Shown one piece after another: positions 7,872 through 16,064 of a DNA stretch of 28,221 nucleotides (positions are counted from its first letter, which is position 1; every line of letters begins with the position of its first letter). A program made the translations under genes and the position numbers. Location: positions 1 through 28,221 of the forward strand of contig CAZLVL010000022.1 in assembly GCA_964563155.1 (NCBI GenBank), read 5' to 3'. The notes under the pieces were generated by a model, which was given only the letters and a program-made list of their open reading frames with translations, made no database searches and was not told the origin of the DNA. The stretch is from DUPQ01 sp964563155. GTDB lineage: Bacteria > Bacillota > Clostridia > DUPQ01.

Positions 7872-9206
7872 CTAAAATCCCAATAAAAGTCTAGCAATCA
7901 TAAAATAAGCTAAAATAGCAAATGCGTCTACAATTGTAGTTATCAGTGGTGAAACTGATACAGCTGGGTCCATTTTTGCATTTCTTGCTACAAATGGTAG
8001 TATTGCACCTGATATATTAGATATTAAGACTGTAAAAATTAGGGTTAAAGAAACAGTTAATGAGACCTTTAAACTAATATTTTGTAAATAGAAGAGTTTT
8101 AAGAAATTTGCTAAAGCAAGGGAAAACCCAATGAGTAAAGCAACATTTACTTCTTTTAATAATACTTTAAAGACATCGCTTGCCTTAATTTCGTTAATTG
8201 CCAATCCCCTTACGATTAATGTAACCGTTTGAGAACCGGTATTTCCACCTGTATCCATTAACATAGGCATAAAACCTGCTAATACTACATAGGATGTCAA
8301 GAAATCCTCATATTTGCCAATTATAAGCTGAGAAATAGTTGCACCTATCATAAGCACTAAAAGCCAAATTATCCTGTTTTTAGCCAACTTAAAGGCACTT
8401 GTTTTCATATAAGGGTTTTCTAAAGGTGCTGTACCAGTCATTCTACCCATTTCTTCAGAGGTTTCTTCTTCAATTAATTCCATTACGTCATCAACGGTAA
8501 TAATTCCTACTAATCTATTTTCCGCATCCACTACAGGCAAACTCAAGATAGCATATTTGGTAAACATTTGAGCTATCTCAGCAGTATCGGTCATGGTATT
8601 AGCTTTTATAACATCCTCATTTGCTATGTTATTAACTAGCTCAATATCTTCAGCAAGGATTAGGTCTTTTAGGGTCACTTCACCAATTAATTTTCGCTTT
8701 TCGTCTAATAAGTAGCAATTGTTAACAGTTTCTTTTTTAACAGCAAATTGTTTTACTCTATCTATTGCCTCTTTTACTGTCATTCCTAGTTTTAAGTCCA
8801 TATATTCTATGGTCATAATAGAACCTGCAGTATCTTCTGGATATTGTAAGAAATGGTTAATTAATTTTCTTCTATCTTCTGGTATATTTTTTAAGATTCT
8901 TGTTACATAATTTGCAGGTAATTCACTAATAATATCTACTGTATCATCCATGAATAGATTGTTCATTAAATATGAAATTTCTTCTTCATTAATGTTCTCT
9001 AAAATATCTATATGGGTATCTTTATCCATAAAGGCAAACACTTCAGCACCTACATCCTTGGTTAGGAGCCTAAAAACTAATATTGCATCGTTTTCATCTA
9101 ATTCAGATATTATTTCAGCGATATCAGCAGGATTTTCTTCTGCTAATAAGTCTTTAAGATCTTTATAATTTTTCTCTCCAAGTAAATCAAAAACTTTTTC
9201 AATCAT
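7872..9206 (-). CDS. mgtE: Magnesium transporter MgtE
   Basis: Mg2+ channel/transporter of the MgtE family, gated by cytosolic Mg2+. Order of domains: helical N domain (about 1-120), two CBS domains (about 125-250, with SIMTIEYMDL and LPVVDAENRLVGIITVDDV-type strands), then five membrane helices (about 275-444). The pore signature MDTGGNTGSQT and the late-membrane acidic residue in DAFAILAYF are present. I start it at the ATG at 9206 (MIEKVFDLLG, 444 aa), which has AGAAGGGAA upstream. An in-frame GTG at 9242 would add 12 unlikely residues and would fall inside a hairpin. Expression is probably controlled by the leader described at 9254-9301. No clear intrinsic terminator follows; the dehydrogenase gene lies 99 bp downstream. 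Confidence 0.96.
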   Translation of the reverse strand: MIEKVFDLLGEKNYKDLKDLLAEENPADIAEIISELDENDAILVFRLLTKDVGAEVFAFMDKDTHIDILENINEEEISYLMNNLFMDDTVDIISELPANYVTRILKNIPEDRRKLINHFLQYPEDTAGSIMTIEYMDLKLGMTVKEAIDRVKQFAVKKETVNNCYLLDEKRKLIGEVTLKDLILAEDIELVNNIANEDVIKANTMTDTAEIAQMFTKYAILSLPVVDAENRLVGIITVDDVMELIEEETSEEMGRMTGTAPLENPYMKTSAFKLAKNRIIWLLVLMIGATISQLIIGKYEDFLTSYVVLAGFMPMLMDTGGNTGSQTVTLIVRGLAINEIKASDVFKVLLKEVNVALLIGFSLALANFLKLFYLQNISLKVSLTVSLTLIFTVLISNISGAILPFVARNAKMDPAVSVSPLITTIVDAFAILAYFMIARLLLGF

Positions 9207-9219
9207 AACATTCCCTTCT

Positions 9220-9250
9220 GTTAAAGAGAATATTTTAATCACCCTTTAAC
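9220..9250 (-). promoter_or_regulatory. Hairpin between leader ORF and mgtE ribosome binding site
   Basis: On the minus strand GTTAAAG pairs with CTTTAAC (extended by one G-U and one G-C pair; arms 9242-9250 and 9220-9228). The 5' arm begins three bases after the leader-ORF stop, and the 3' arm ends just before the mgtE binding site AGAAGGG. No T-run follows, so it is not an intrinsic terminator. It could couple leader translation to mgtE translation. Confidence 0.4.
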
Positions 9251-9253
9251 ATA

Positions 9254-9301
9254 TTAATTTTTCTGGTCATAGTTTGTACTGTCCGGTAAGGGCGATTCCA
9301 A
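9254..9301 (-). CDS. Putative Mg-sensing leader peptide of mgtE (15 aa)
   Basis: A short ORF sits between the mgtE promoter and mgtE. From a TTG start at 9301 it reads MESPLPDSTNYDQKN and stops at 9254. AAGGAAGTG (9316-9308) lies six bases upstream of the TTG; an in-frame GTG at 9310 would add three residues but overlaps this site. The acidic residue plus alternating prolines at positions 2-7 resemble E. coli/Salmonella MgtL (MEPDPTPLP), where such N-termini destabilise ribosomes at low Mg2+ and turn on the downstream Mg transporter gene. The match is in pattern and position, not homology. The functional assignment is inference. Confidence 0.45.
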   Translation of the reverse strand: MESPLPDSTNYDQKN

Positions 9302-9335
9302 TTTTTTCACTTCCTTTTCTAAAAATCCTTAAATT

Positions 9336-9364
9336 ATTTTACATCAATATAGTTTATGTGTCAA
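9336..9364 (-). promoter_or_regulatory. Strong sigma-A promoter of mgtE
   Basis: On the minus strand a perfect TTGACA (9364-9359), exactly 17 bp, then TAAAAT (9341-9336). Transcription would begin near 9329 and give a leader of about 120 nt before mgtE, containing the small ORF and the hairpin. The -35 starts only eight bases past the mutS2 stop codon. Confidence 0.75.
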
Positions 9365-9371
9365 AGAAAAT

Positions 9372-11774
9372 TTACTTGGCCTTTTTAAGAGTAATAATGG
9401 TTACGCCAGACTCACCTTCACCATATTTTCCCAATCTAAAGCTTTTAACATAGGGATTTTCCTTTAGAATTTCATGAACACCTTGTCTTAACAAGCCAGT
9501 TCCCTTTCCATGTATTATGGAAAGCTCATGCATACCAGAAAGGTAGCCTTGTTCAATAAAGGAAAAGATTTTTGATTCTGCTTCAAATACCATATCACCT
9601 CTAATGTCTAGCTCCATAGAGGCTAAGGGTGTCCTTTTAACCGATGCTATGTTGGCAGCAAGTCTTTTATTGATATCTTTTTGTTGATTTATTGGATAGA
9701 GATCATCTAGGGCAACACTCATCTTTATAATTCCAATTTGTACATTTACTTGTTGGTTTTTATCAGGTTCAGATAAAACATCTGCTTCTTTTTTCATACT
9801 TCTTATCATTACCCTGTCACCTATTTTTAAATCAAAGGGACCAGATTCGTATGATTCATCAGATTCAAATCCTTCTTCAACTTTTCTATCTTTAGATTCT
9901 AAGGCTTCTTCTTTTAAATCTCTTAAGAGTGTCTTAAACTCAGCCTCTGTTTTTGCATTAATATTAATTTTGTTCTTTTTAAGTAAATCAATTTCATTAA
10001 CTAAGTCTTCAGCTCTTTTTAAAGCCTTTTCTTTAATCTTATCTGCTTCTAATCTAGCCTTATCTAAAATATCATCTTGCTTCTTTTTAAGATCTTCTTT
10101 TTCTTTTATAAGTTCTTTTTTAAGTTCATTTATCTCTTTTGTCCTATTTTCAGCCTTAATTCTTTCTTTTTCCATCTTTTGACGGTTCTTTTCTAAGGAT
10201 AAAATGATTTTCTCATAATCAGTATTCTTGTCATCAATAGACTCTTTGGCCTTTTCAATTATGTCATTACTAAGACCTAATCTTTTTGAAATATATAGGG
10301 CATTACTTTTACCAGGTATACCTATAAGTAATCTATAGGTGGGTTTTAAGGTTACTACATCAAACTCACAAGAAGCATTTTCAATTCCTTCTCTTGTGGA
10401 TGCATAAGTCTTTAATTCTGTATAGTGAGTTGTTACAACAGATGTTATATCTCTTTCTTTTAAGGTCTCAATTATTGCTAAAGCTAAGGCTGAACCTTCA
10501 ACAGGATCAGTTCCAGCTCCTAATTCATCTAATAAAACAAGACCTTTAGAATCTGCCTTCTTTAAAATGCCAATAATATTTGTCATATGAGATGAAAAAG
10601 TAGAAAGATTTTGTTCAATACTTTGTTCATCGCCTATATCCACATATATTTCATCAAATAGTCCCATATGAGAGCCTTCATCTGCACTTATTGCCATAGC
10701 AGATTGATTCATTGCTGTTAAAAGACCCACTGTTTTTAGTGAAACAGTTTTACCACCAGTGTTTGGGCCTGTAATTACAAGTATTTTGTAGTTGTCACCT
10801 ATGGAAAAATCAATAGGAACAACCTGTTTGTCTGGTATAAGGGGGTGTCTTGCGTTTTTTATATCTATATACTGCCTATTATTAATACTAGCGACAGAAC
10901 CTCTATATGAAAGCCCAAATTGAGCCTTACCAAATACTAAATCTAAATACAAGCAAGCTTCATAGTTGTGAATTAATTCATCTAAGTCACTGGCACACAT
11001 GTAGGATAATTCTTTTAAGATTCTTTCAATTTCTCTGTTTTCTTCTACCAGTAATTCTCTTATCTTATTATTAATATTTACAATTTCCATAGGCTCAATG
11101 AATAAGGTTGAGCCGGTTTGAGAAATATCATGGACAATACCTTTTACTTCATTTCTGTACTCATTTTTAACAGGAACTACAAAACGGTCTTGTCTCATGG
11201 TTATTATAGTATCTTGTAGATATTTTTTATTTCTTTCACTTTTTATAAAAGACTGTAATTTGTCTTTAACACTTTCTTTACTTCTAAAAATAGCCTTTCT
11301 AATTCTAAGTAATTCCTTGGAAGCATCATCAGCTATATCTTCATCATTTAAAATGCATTTATTGATTTCTCTTTCAAGATCATACAAAGGTACAATAGAT
11401 TTAAACTTATCAACTATGGATTGATTTAAATTATCAATGCTTTTATCAATTTGAGTAAAGTACTCATAGGCCTTTTTGGATAAATAACAATTATCCTTAA
11501 CTCTTAAAAGCTCTACATTGTTTAAAACACCCTTTGCCCTTAGTCTTTTTGCTATAGAGTCAAGATTATAAAGGCCGGTAAAAGAAGGTTTTGAATAGGT
11601 CCTGCATAAGTTCATTGTGGTTCTTAATTCATCTAAACCATCTTGAATCTGATCATAATCGGTCATAGGCTTTAAATTTAGCACTTCTTGTTTGGCCGAA
11701 TCTGAATCTACAAAGCCATGGAGCATTTGTAGGATTTTATGATATTCAATTTTCTTTAGATAATCATCTCTCAT
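9372..11774 (-). CDS. mutS2: Endonuclease MutS2 (MutS-like ATPase with Smr domain)
   Basis: MutS2 family ATPase; in Bacillus it acts on collided ribosomes, and in other species it has been linked to suppression of homologous recombination. It lacks the mismatch-reading domain. Visible: MutS core/clamp helices (1-300), Walker A GPNTGGKT (336-343), Walker B LVLLDELGAGTDP (412-424), the ST/H-loop region VVTTHYTELK (447-456), a long charged coiled coil (about 505-630), a small KOW-like beta region (about 645-695) and the C-terminal Smr nuclease domain (about 720-800) with LDIRG and HGKGTG. Length 800 aa is normal. Its ATG overlaps the stop of the upstream TIM-barrel gene in an ATGA, so it is the last gene of the long operon. 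Confidence 0.96.
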   Translation of the reverse strand: MRDDYLKKIEYHKILQMLHGFVDSDSAKQEVLNLKPMTDYDQIQDGLDELRTTMNLCRTYSKPSFTGLYNLDSIAKRLRAKGVLNNVELLRVKDNCYLSKKAYEYFTQIDKSIDNLNQSIVDKFKSIVPLYDLEREINKCILNDEDIADDASKELLRIRKAIFRSKESVKDKLQSFIKSERNKKYLQDTIITMRQDRFVVPVKNEYRNEVKGIVHDISQTGSTLFIEPMEIVNINNKIRELLVEENREIERILKELSYMCASDLDELIHNYEACLYLDLVFGKAQFGLSYRGSVASINNRQYIDIKNARHPLIPDKQVVPIDFSIGDNYKILVITGPNTGGKTVSLKTVGLLTAMNQSAMAISADEGSHMGLFDEIYVDIGDEQSIEQNLSTFSSHMTNIIGILKKADSKGLVLLDELGAGTDPVEGSALALAIIETLKERDITSVVTTHYTELKTYASTREGIENASCEFDVVTLKPTYRLLIGIPGKSNALYISKRLGLSNDIIEKAKESIDDKNTDYEKIILSLEKNRQKMEKERIKAENRTKEINELKKELIKEKEDLKKKQDDILDKARLEADKIKEKALKRAEDLVNEIDLLKKNKININAKTEAEFKTLLRDLKEEALESKDRKVEEGFESDESYESGPFDLKIGDRVMIRSMKKEADVLSEPDKNQQVNVQIGIIKMSVALDDLYPINQQKDINKRLAANIASVKRTPLASMELDIRGDMVFEAESKIFSFIEQGYLSGMHELSIIHGKGTGLLRQGVHEILKENPYVKSFRLGKYGEGESGVTIITLKKAK

Positions 11775-12553
11775 TTTATATCCAATAAATCTTTTAATAC
11801 TTTAATATCTTCTACAAAGGCCTCAACTTTTGCATCTTGCACAAACTCTATTAGATACACTAAATCATGGTCCTTATCCAAATTCTTATCCACATCATCA
11901 ATCTCAGCAAAGTATTTACTAAAGTCTTCTTTTAAATCCTTTAGGGCTAAGTATCCAGCAGGTGTTTGATGGCAAATATGCAATCTTTTTAAATAAGGTA
12001 TAAATAATCTTAAAGCTTGTCTATTTTCTTCAAAGGTCAAGGGCACTTGAACCTGCCAATACATGAAAACATTATTAGAACCTGAGTCTTCTATTAACTC
12101 TATAGCCCTATGAGCATGGTCTGTTAAGGTCTTTTGATGATGCTCAAAAGATACACTAATGCCTTCTTTTTTTGCTATATCAGCAATATCCTTTAGTTCA
12201 TTTATAATTTCTAGGTATATATCACTATTTCTTTTTACATCTAAAGAGGATTGATTATAGGCCCAAATTCTAATGGTTTTAGCTTTTAATTCTTTTGCTA
12301 TTTCTAAATACTCTCTAAAGGGCTTTTCATAATCCTTGCCATAAGTACCTAGTCTGTAATAAGAGCCTAAGGATGAGCATAAAATTCCTTCTTTTTTACA
12401 TAAAGCATAAACTTCCTTTGCTCTATTTGAATTTGGAACATGAATGTCTGTACCCCATTCTATGTGCTTAATATTAACCTCTTTTACAAGATTAATTATC
12501 TCTTCTACATTTAATTGCCTAAATGTAACTGAATTAAGACCAATTTTCTTCAT
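11771..12553 (-). CDS. Sugar phosphate isomerase/epimerase-like TIM-barrel protein
   Basis: AP-endonuclease-2 / xylose-isomerase-like TIM barrel (Pfam PF01261). It starts with the first beta strand (KKIGLNSVTF) and shows metal-ligand candidates E137 in SFEHH, H192 in LHICH and E236 in LIEFV. The position where many relatives have an aspartate ligand reads MYWQ (about 164-167), so the metal site may differ from the classic epimerases. The substrate is unknown; location between a membrane-protein gene and mutS2 gives no clue. The upstream stop is one base from the ATG, with AAAGGG as binding site inside that gene's end. It overlaps mutS2 by four bases. Confidence 0.82.
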   Translation of the reverse strand: MKKIGLNSVTFRQLNVEEIINLVKEVNIKHIEWGTDIHVPNSNRAKEVYALCKKEGILCSSLGSYYRLGTYGKDYEKPFREYLEIAKELKAKTIRIWAYNQSSLDVKRNSDIYLEIINELKDIADIAKKEGISVSFEHHQKTLTDHAHRAIELIEDSGSNNVFMYWQVQVPLTFEENRQALRLFIPYLKRLHICHQTPAGYLALKDLKEDFSKYFAEIDDVDKNLDKDHDLVYLIEFVQDAKVEAFVEDIKVLKDLLDIK

Positions 12554-12554
12554 C

Positions 12555-13067
12555 TTAAAACCCTTTCTTTCTTTTTTGGTAGTAGGTGAAAAACCTAGTT
12601 AAGGCATAATCATACAAAAAGAATGCAATAACGGTTAATCCAAATACTAGCCACATGTTATATTCTAACATTATTTTAGGTAATATATTTAAAAACATAG
12701 AAGCTAAATAGTAGTTTAAAAAGAATACTAGACTAATATATACAAGCTTTACAAGGTTTAAAACTATTAAAGATTTAATCTTTTCTACAAAATACTTGAT
12801 TAAGGGGTATATACCAAATAAGGTGTAAAACAAGAGTAGACTTAATTTTTCAACTGGAAGTACAAGAGATAAAACAAATGAGGCAATTATAAATTTAATT
12901 CCTTCTTTATAACCTGAATCTGAAATTATTATCATAGGTATTAAACTAGCAATGAAATAAAAGGCAATTTGATAGACATTTAAGATGGTCTTTAAATAAA
13001 GTAAGACCATCAGTATTGCCAACATTATTCCACTTTTTGCTAATCTCTTACTTGATTCTTTCATCAT
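12555..13067 (-). CDS. Small integral membrane protein, function unknown
   Basis: A 170-residue, strongly hydrophobic protein with about five membrane segments (roughly 12-30, 32-50, 58-82, 100-120 and 135-155) and a basic, positively charged C-terminus (YYQKRKKGF) expected to face the cytosol. The compact five-helix layout recalls S-components of ECF vitamin transporters, but I see no diagnostic motif and do not assign it. It begins with two adjacent ATG codons behind only a weak purine-rich site, nine bases after the dnaJ-like stop, which suggests translational coupling within the operon. Confidence 0.7.
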   Translation of the reverse strand: MMKESSKRLAKSGIMLAILMVLLYLKTILNVYQIAFYFIASLIPMIIISDSGYKEGIKFIIASFVLSLVLPVEKLSLLLFYTLFGIYPLIKYFVEKIKSLIVLNLVKLVYISLVFFLNYYLASMFLNILPKIMLEYNMWLVFGLTVIAFFLYDYALTRFFTYYQKRKKGF

Positions 13068-13076
13068 ATCTTAATC

Positions 13077-13649
13077 TTATCTACAACAAAGACTAGTACA
13101 TAATAGACATTGACAAAGCCTACAAAAATCTTCATCGGCAGAACTATATCCCCTGCCATAAACATTACTTCTGTAGGTGCGAGCAGTGTTTTTCATCTGG
13201 TTGTAGGCTGTTAAATACTCCATATTACTAGGTTCCATTTGATAGGCTCTTTCAAAATATGAAAAGGCTTGGTCAGACCAACCTTGTTTTTGGAAAATTA
13301 CTCCTCTTAGAAAATACCATTCAGCATTTCTATTAGAAGATGACCTTAATATGTTTTCAGCCTCTTGATAAGCACCTCTTGAAATATGGCTTCTTACCTG
13401 GGAAAAACTACCTGAATAAGTATCTTGGTCGTAGGAATAACCAAAATCCTTATTTTTCCTCATTTTTACAATATCATCATAAGCTTTGTTAACTTCTTGC
13501 AGTTTCTCATTAGCCAAATCCTTTAAATCTGTATCTGAGTACTTATCTGGATGATATTTTTTAACCAAATCTCTGTATGCTTTTTTTATAGTTTCGTCAT
13601 CGTCGTTTCTATTAACACCTAAAATGCTATATGGGTCATTTCTTGCCAA
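13077..13649 (-). CDS. DnaJ-domain protein with TPR-like repeats and cysteine-rich tail
   Basis: Residues 1-68 are a J domain (ILGVNRNDDDETIKKAYR, HPD at 33-35), which would stimulate the ATPase of an Hsp70 partner. Residues about 84-155 carry TPR-like helices (GAYQEAENIL and DQAFSYFERAYQMEP). The last 15 residues hold six cysteines (176, 179, 181, 184, 188, 189) in a compact CxxCxCxxC...CC pattern that may bind metal. This is not the general chaperone DnaJ, because the G/F region and four-repeat zinc finger are absent. It overlaps the DUF5685 gene by 14 bp; these two gene types are commonly found together in Clostridia, so it is probably that protein's dedicated cochaperone. Confidence 0.88.
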   Translation of the reverse strand: MARNDPYSILGVNRNDDDETIKKAYRDLVKKYHPDKYSDTDLKDLANEKLQEVNKAYDDIVKMRKNKDFGYSYDQDTYSGSFSQVRSHISRGAYQEAENILRSSSNRNAEWYFLRGVIFQKQGWSDQAFSYFERAYQMEPSNMEYLTAYNQMKNTARTYRSNVYGRGYSSADEDFCRLCQCLLCTSLCCR

Positions 13650-14532
13650 TTTTTTCTTCTCCCTCTAAAATTTTTTCGGTTACACTGTACAAACCTTCAT
13701 ACAAGATATTTTGTAACAATGGATCTATGTATGTGTCATCTATTAGCTCTATTTCACCATAGGAAGTAGCAGCATTTTGTAAAGGACTATAAAGTATAAA
13801 GGTTGCTCTGTCAAATATCCTTTGTTTGAAATCTTCTAAACTTTCTTCTTTTGTATAATCAAATCTTTTCAAAAAAGGATTATAACTATTATTTTTAATA
13901 TCTTCTTCCATATCCTCATAAGCATCTATTGTATAAACCCATTTACCTAAGTTATATGCTGTTGTTCCAGCTAAGGATAAAATATCACTTTCAATATTAA
14001 GTTTTTTTAACTGATAGATACAAATATCTCTAACAATCTGGGCATAACAATGGGATACTTCATCTAAATTGTCAGATCCACTTTCTTCTAGGCTGTGTAG
14101 CTCTATCATGTAATCTTTAATCGTGCTTACAAGATCAGGGTATTTCCCTTCAATATCTTTAGCTAATTTTCTTAAATATTTTTCCCCGCTTTTATACTTA
14201 AAGCCACCTTCATCTTTAATATTATCTAAAAACTTCAAATAGGTTAGATATACATTAATATCTGCTGTAAACTCTAAGCTTTCATTGTACAAAAGCTTCT
14301 TTTTTTTAATTACTGGATGAACTGGGCATCTGAAGTTTTCATAATTAAGTTGCTCTTGTTTGAATGAATCAATAAAAAGGGCTATAAAAACACAGTCGTA
14401 GTTAAGAGTAAGTCTAGGGATTTGCCCCCAATCTTTTTTTATAGCATGACATACCCCACAATAATAGGCATTGTATCTAACCAGGTCTTTCATTTTTAAT
14501 TCAGGTTGATATGTCTTTATGTATCCAATCAT
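13636..14532 (-). CDS. DUF5685-family protein with isoprenoid-synthase-like Asp motifs
   Basis: Recognised as DUF5685-like from YNAYYCGVCHAI near the N-terminus and the following GQIPRLTLNYD segment. Cysteines C25, C28 and C69 could form a metal site. The rest is nearly all helical. Two acidic motifs about 100 residues apart, D103xxxD107E and D203xxxD207xxxD211 followed by NNSYNP, match in spacing and form the two Mg-binding motifs of squalene/phytoene synthases. The actual function of the family is unknown to me, so an isoprenoid or related activity is inference. The start is in a TAATG overlap with pgsA; the 3' end overlaps the dnaJ-like gene by 14 bp. Confidence 0.82.
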   Translation of the reverse strand: MIGYIKTYQPELKMKDLVRYNAYYCGVCHAIKKDWGQIPRLTLNYDCVFIALFIDSFKQEQLNYENFRCPVHPVIKKKKLLYNESLEFTADINVYLTYLKFLDNIKDEGGFKYKSGEKYLRKLAKDIEGKYPDLVSTIKDYMIELHSLEESGSDNLDEVSHCYAQIVRDICIYQLKKLNIESDILSLAGTTAYNLGKWVYTIDAYEDMEEDIKNNSYNPFLKRFDYTKEESLEDFKQRIFDRATFILYSPLQNAATSYGEIELIDDTYIDPLLQNILYEGLYSVTEKILEGEEKIGKK

Positions 14533-15074
14533 TAGCTAGTAATTTCCTTGTTTTTTGTAAGCCTAATCTCTTTAATGGCTATAACTGCATATGCAATCAA
14601 GGTTAACATTTGAGTTACCATTGCTATAATCATTAAAACATTTATAACTTGAGGATTTAGGCTAAAAATAATGGAAGCAGCAATAAGGGCATTTAAAAGA
14701 ACTGCTGATGCCTTTCCAAACCATCTGGAAAAAACAGTTAGCTTAAATATGAGTAACATCAAAAGACCACCTAGCATTAAGATGAAGTCTTTTACGAAAA
14801 GCAATACCATAATCCATACATTTAATCTTCCCAAGACAACTAATATAATAATTGCTACAATCTGCATTATTTTATCTGCAAAGGGATCTGCTAATTTGCC
14901 AAAATTACTAACGGCCTTTAATTTTCTAGCTAAATAGCCATCTAAAACATCGGATAAGGAAGCTACAATAAAAATTATGCCTGCTACTAAATCTTGGTCC
15001 TTTAAAAGATAATAAGAAAAAACTGGAACCAGCAGCAATCTTATTATTGTTATAATATTTGGTATATTTTTCAT
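14532..15074 (-). CDS. pgsA: CDP-diacylglycerol-glycerol-3-phosphate 3-phosphatidyltransferase
   Basis: Makes phosphatidylglycerol phosphate from CDP-diacylglycerol and glycerol 3-phosphate in the membrane. The full CDP-alcohol phosphotransferase signature is present: D42, D45-G46, A49-R50, G59, D63, D67. About five to six membrane segments fill the rest of the 180 residues, and the N-terminal NIPNIITIIRLLLVP is typical of PgsA rather than of phosphatidylserine synthase. AGAGG within the end of pfkA is the binding site, five bases before the ATG. The start of the DUF5685 gene overlaps the stop by one base. Confidence 0.93.
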   Translation of the reverse strand: MKNIPNIITIIRLLLVPVFSYYLLKDQDLVAGIIFIVASLSDVLDGYLARKLKAVSNFGKLADPFADKIMQIVAIIILVVLGRLNVWIMVLLFVKDFILMLGGLLMLLIFKLTVFSRWFGKASAVLLNALIAASIIFSLNPQVINVLMIIAMVTQMLTLIAYAVIAIKEIRLTKNKEITS

Positions 15075-15082
15075 GAAAACCT

Positions 15083-16045
15083 CTACATTGCCAAAATCTT
15101 TGCTAATTCCATATCATAATCAAAAGGAATCTTCTTCATTTTAATAGCTTCAACAATGTCTCTTTCTATAACTTGATTTCCCTCAATGCAAATAGCCTTG
15201 TTGTAAATGTCATCTCTTATTATTTCAACAGCTCTTGCTCCCATTCTGCTGGCCATTAATCTGTCCATAGCAGTGGGTCTGCCCCCTCTTTGTATGTATC
15301 CTAAAATTGTACAAACTGTCCTTATACCAGTAACCTTTTCAATATCTTCACAAATTTTCTTAGTGTCCCCTACCCCTTCGGCAATAACAATAGCGTGGTC
15401 TCTTTTTCCTCTAATTCTGCCTTCCATAATGGGCTTTATAATATCTTTTTGGAAATCATACTCCATTTCTGGCACAACTATGGCATCTGCACCACCAGCT
15501 ATACCGTCATAAAGAGCTATATAGCCTGCATTACGTCCCATAACCTCAATTACGGCAACTCTTTCATGGGAGTAGGCCGTATCTCTCAAATTATCAATAG
15601 CGGCTAAAGCAGTGTTTAGAGCGGTATCATAGCCAATTGTATATTCTGTAGATGCTATGTCCTTATCAATGGTAGCAGGTATAGTTACACATTTCATACC
15701 TTCATTTGAAAAGTCCTGAGCAGCCCTGTAGGACCCATCTCCACCAATAACAATAAGAGCTTCAATTCCAAATACTTTACACATATCCATAGCCCTATCT
15801 CTGTATTCCTTATGATAGAATTTTTCAGAGCGGGCTGTTCTTAGAATTGTTCCCCCTCTTTGTAAAATACCAGAAACGCTTCTTGCTGAAAGCTTTTCAA
15901 ACTCTCCATTTATAAGGCCTTCAAAGCCTCTGGAAATACCGTATATAATCATATTGTTTGCTATACCAGTTCTTACTACCGCCCTTATAGCAGCATTCAT
16001 ACCTGGGGCATCTCCTCCGCTTGTTAAAACACCTATCGTTCTCAT
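15083..16045 (-). CDS. pfkA: 6-phosphofructokinase PfkA with unusual active-site residues
   Basis: Phosphorylates fructose 6-phosphate, the committed step of glycolysis. Numbering aligns exactly with E. coli PfkA: G11, G104 in GGDGS, T125, catalytic D127, D129, R162, M169-G-R171 and an RGGRP loop near 260. G104 is the ATP-type residue. However, position 124 is Ala (Gly in ATP enzymes, Lys in PPi enzymes) and position 128 is Lys instead of the near-invariant Asn of TIDND. Length (320 aa) is standard. AGGAGAT lies five bases before the ATG and dnaE ends 19 bp upstream; the dnaE-pfkA order is common in Clostridia. Confidence 0.95.
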   Translation of the reverse strand: MRTIGVLTSGGDAPGMNAAIRAVVRTGIANNMIIYGISRGFEGLINGEFEKLSARSVSGILQRGGTILRTARSEKFYHKEYRDRAMDMCKVFGIEALIVIGGDGSYRAAQDFSNEGMKCVTIPATIDKDIASTEYTIGYDTALNTALAAIDNLRDTAYSHERVAVIEVMGRNAGYIALYDGIAGGADAIVVPEMEYDFQKDIIKPIMEGRIRGKRDHAIVIAEGVGDTKKICEDIEKVTGIRTVCTILGYIQRGGRPTAMDRLMASRMGARAVEIIRDDIYNKAICIEGNQVIERDIVEAIKMKKIPFDYDMELAKILAM

Positions 16046-16064
16046 CTACAATCTCCTAATATAT

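Noticed and set aside
9207..9242. GTG start for mgtE adding 12 residues
   Set aside because: It falls in the hairpin arm, and AGAAGGGAA correctly precedes the downstream ATG at 9206.
9243..9371. M-box (ykoK) Mg riboswitch upstream of mgtE
   Set aside because: The whole leader is only about 120 nt and lacks the multi-stem architecture and terminator of an M-box; a small ORF plus one hairpin fits better.
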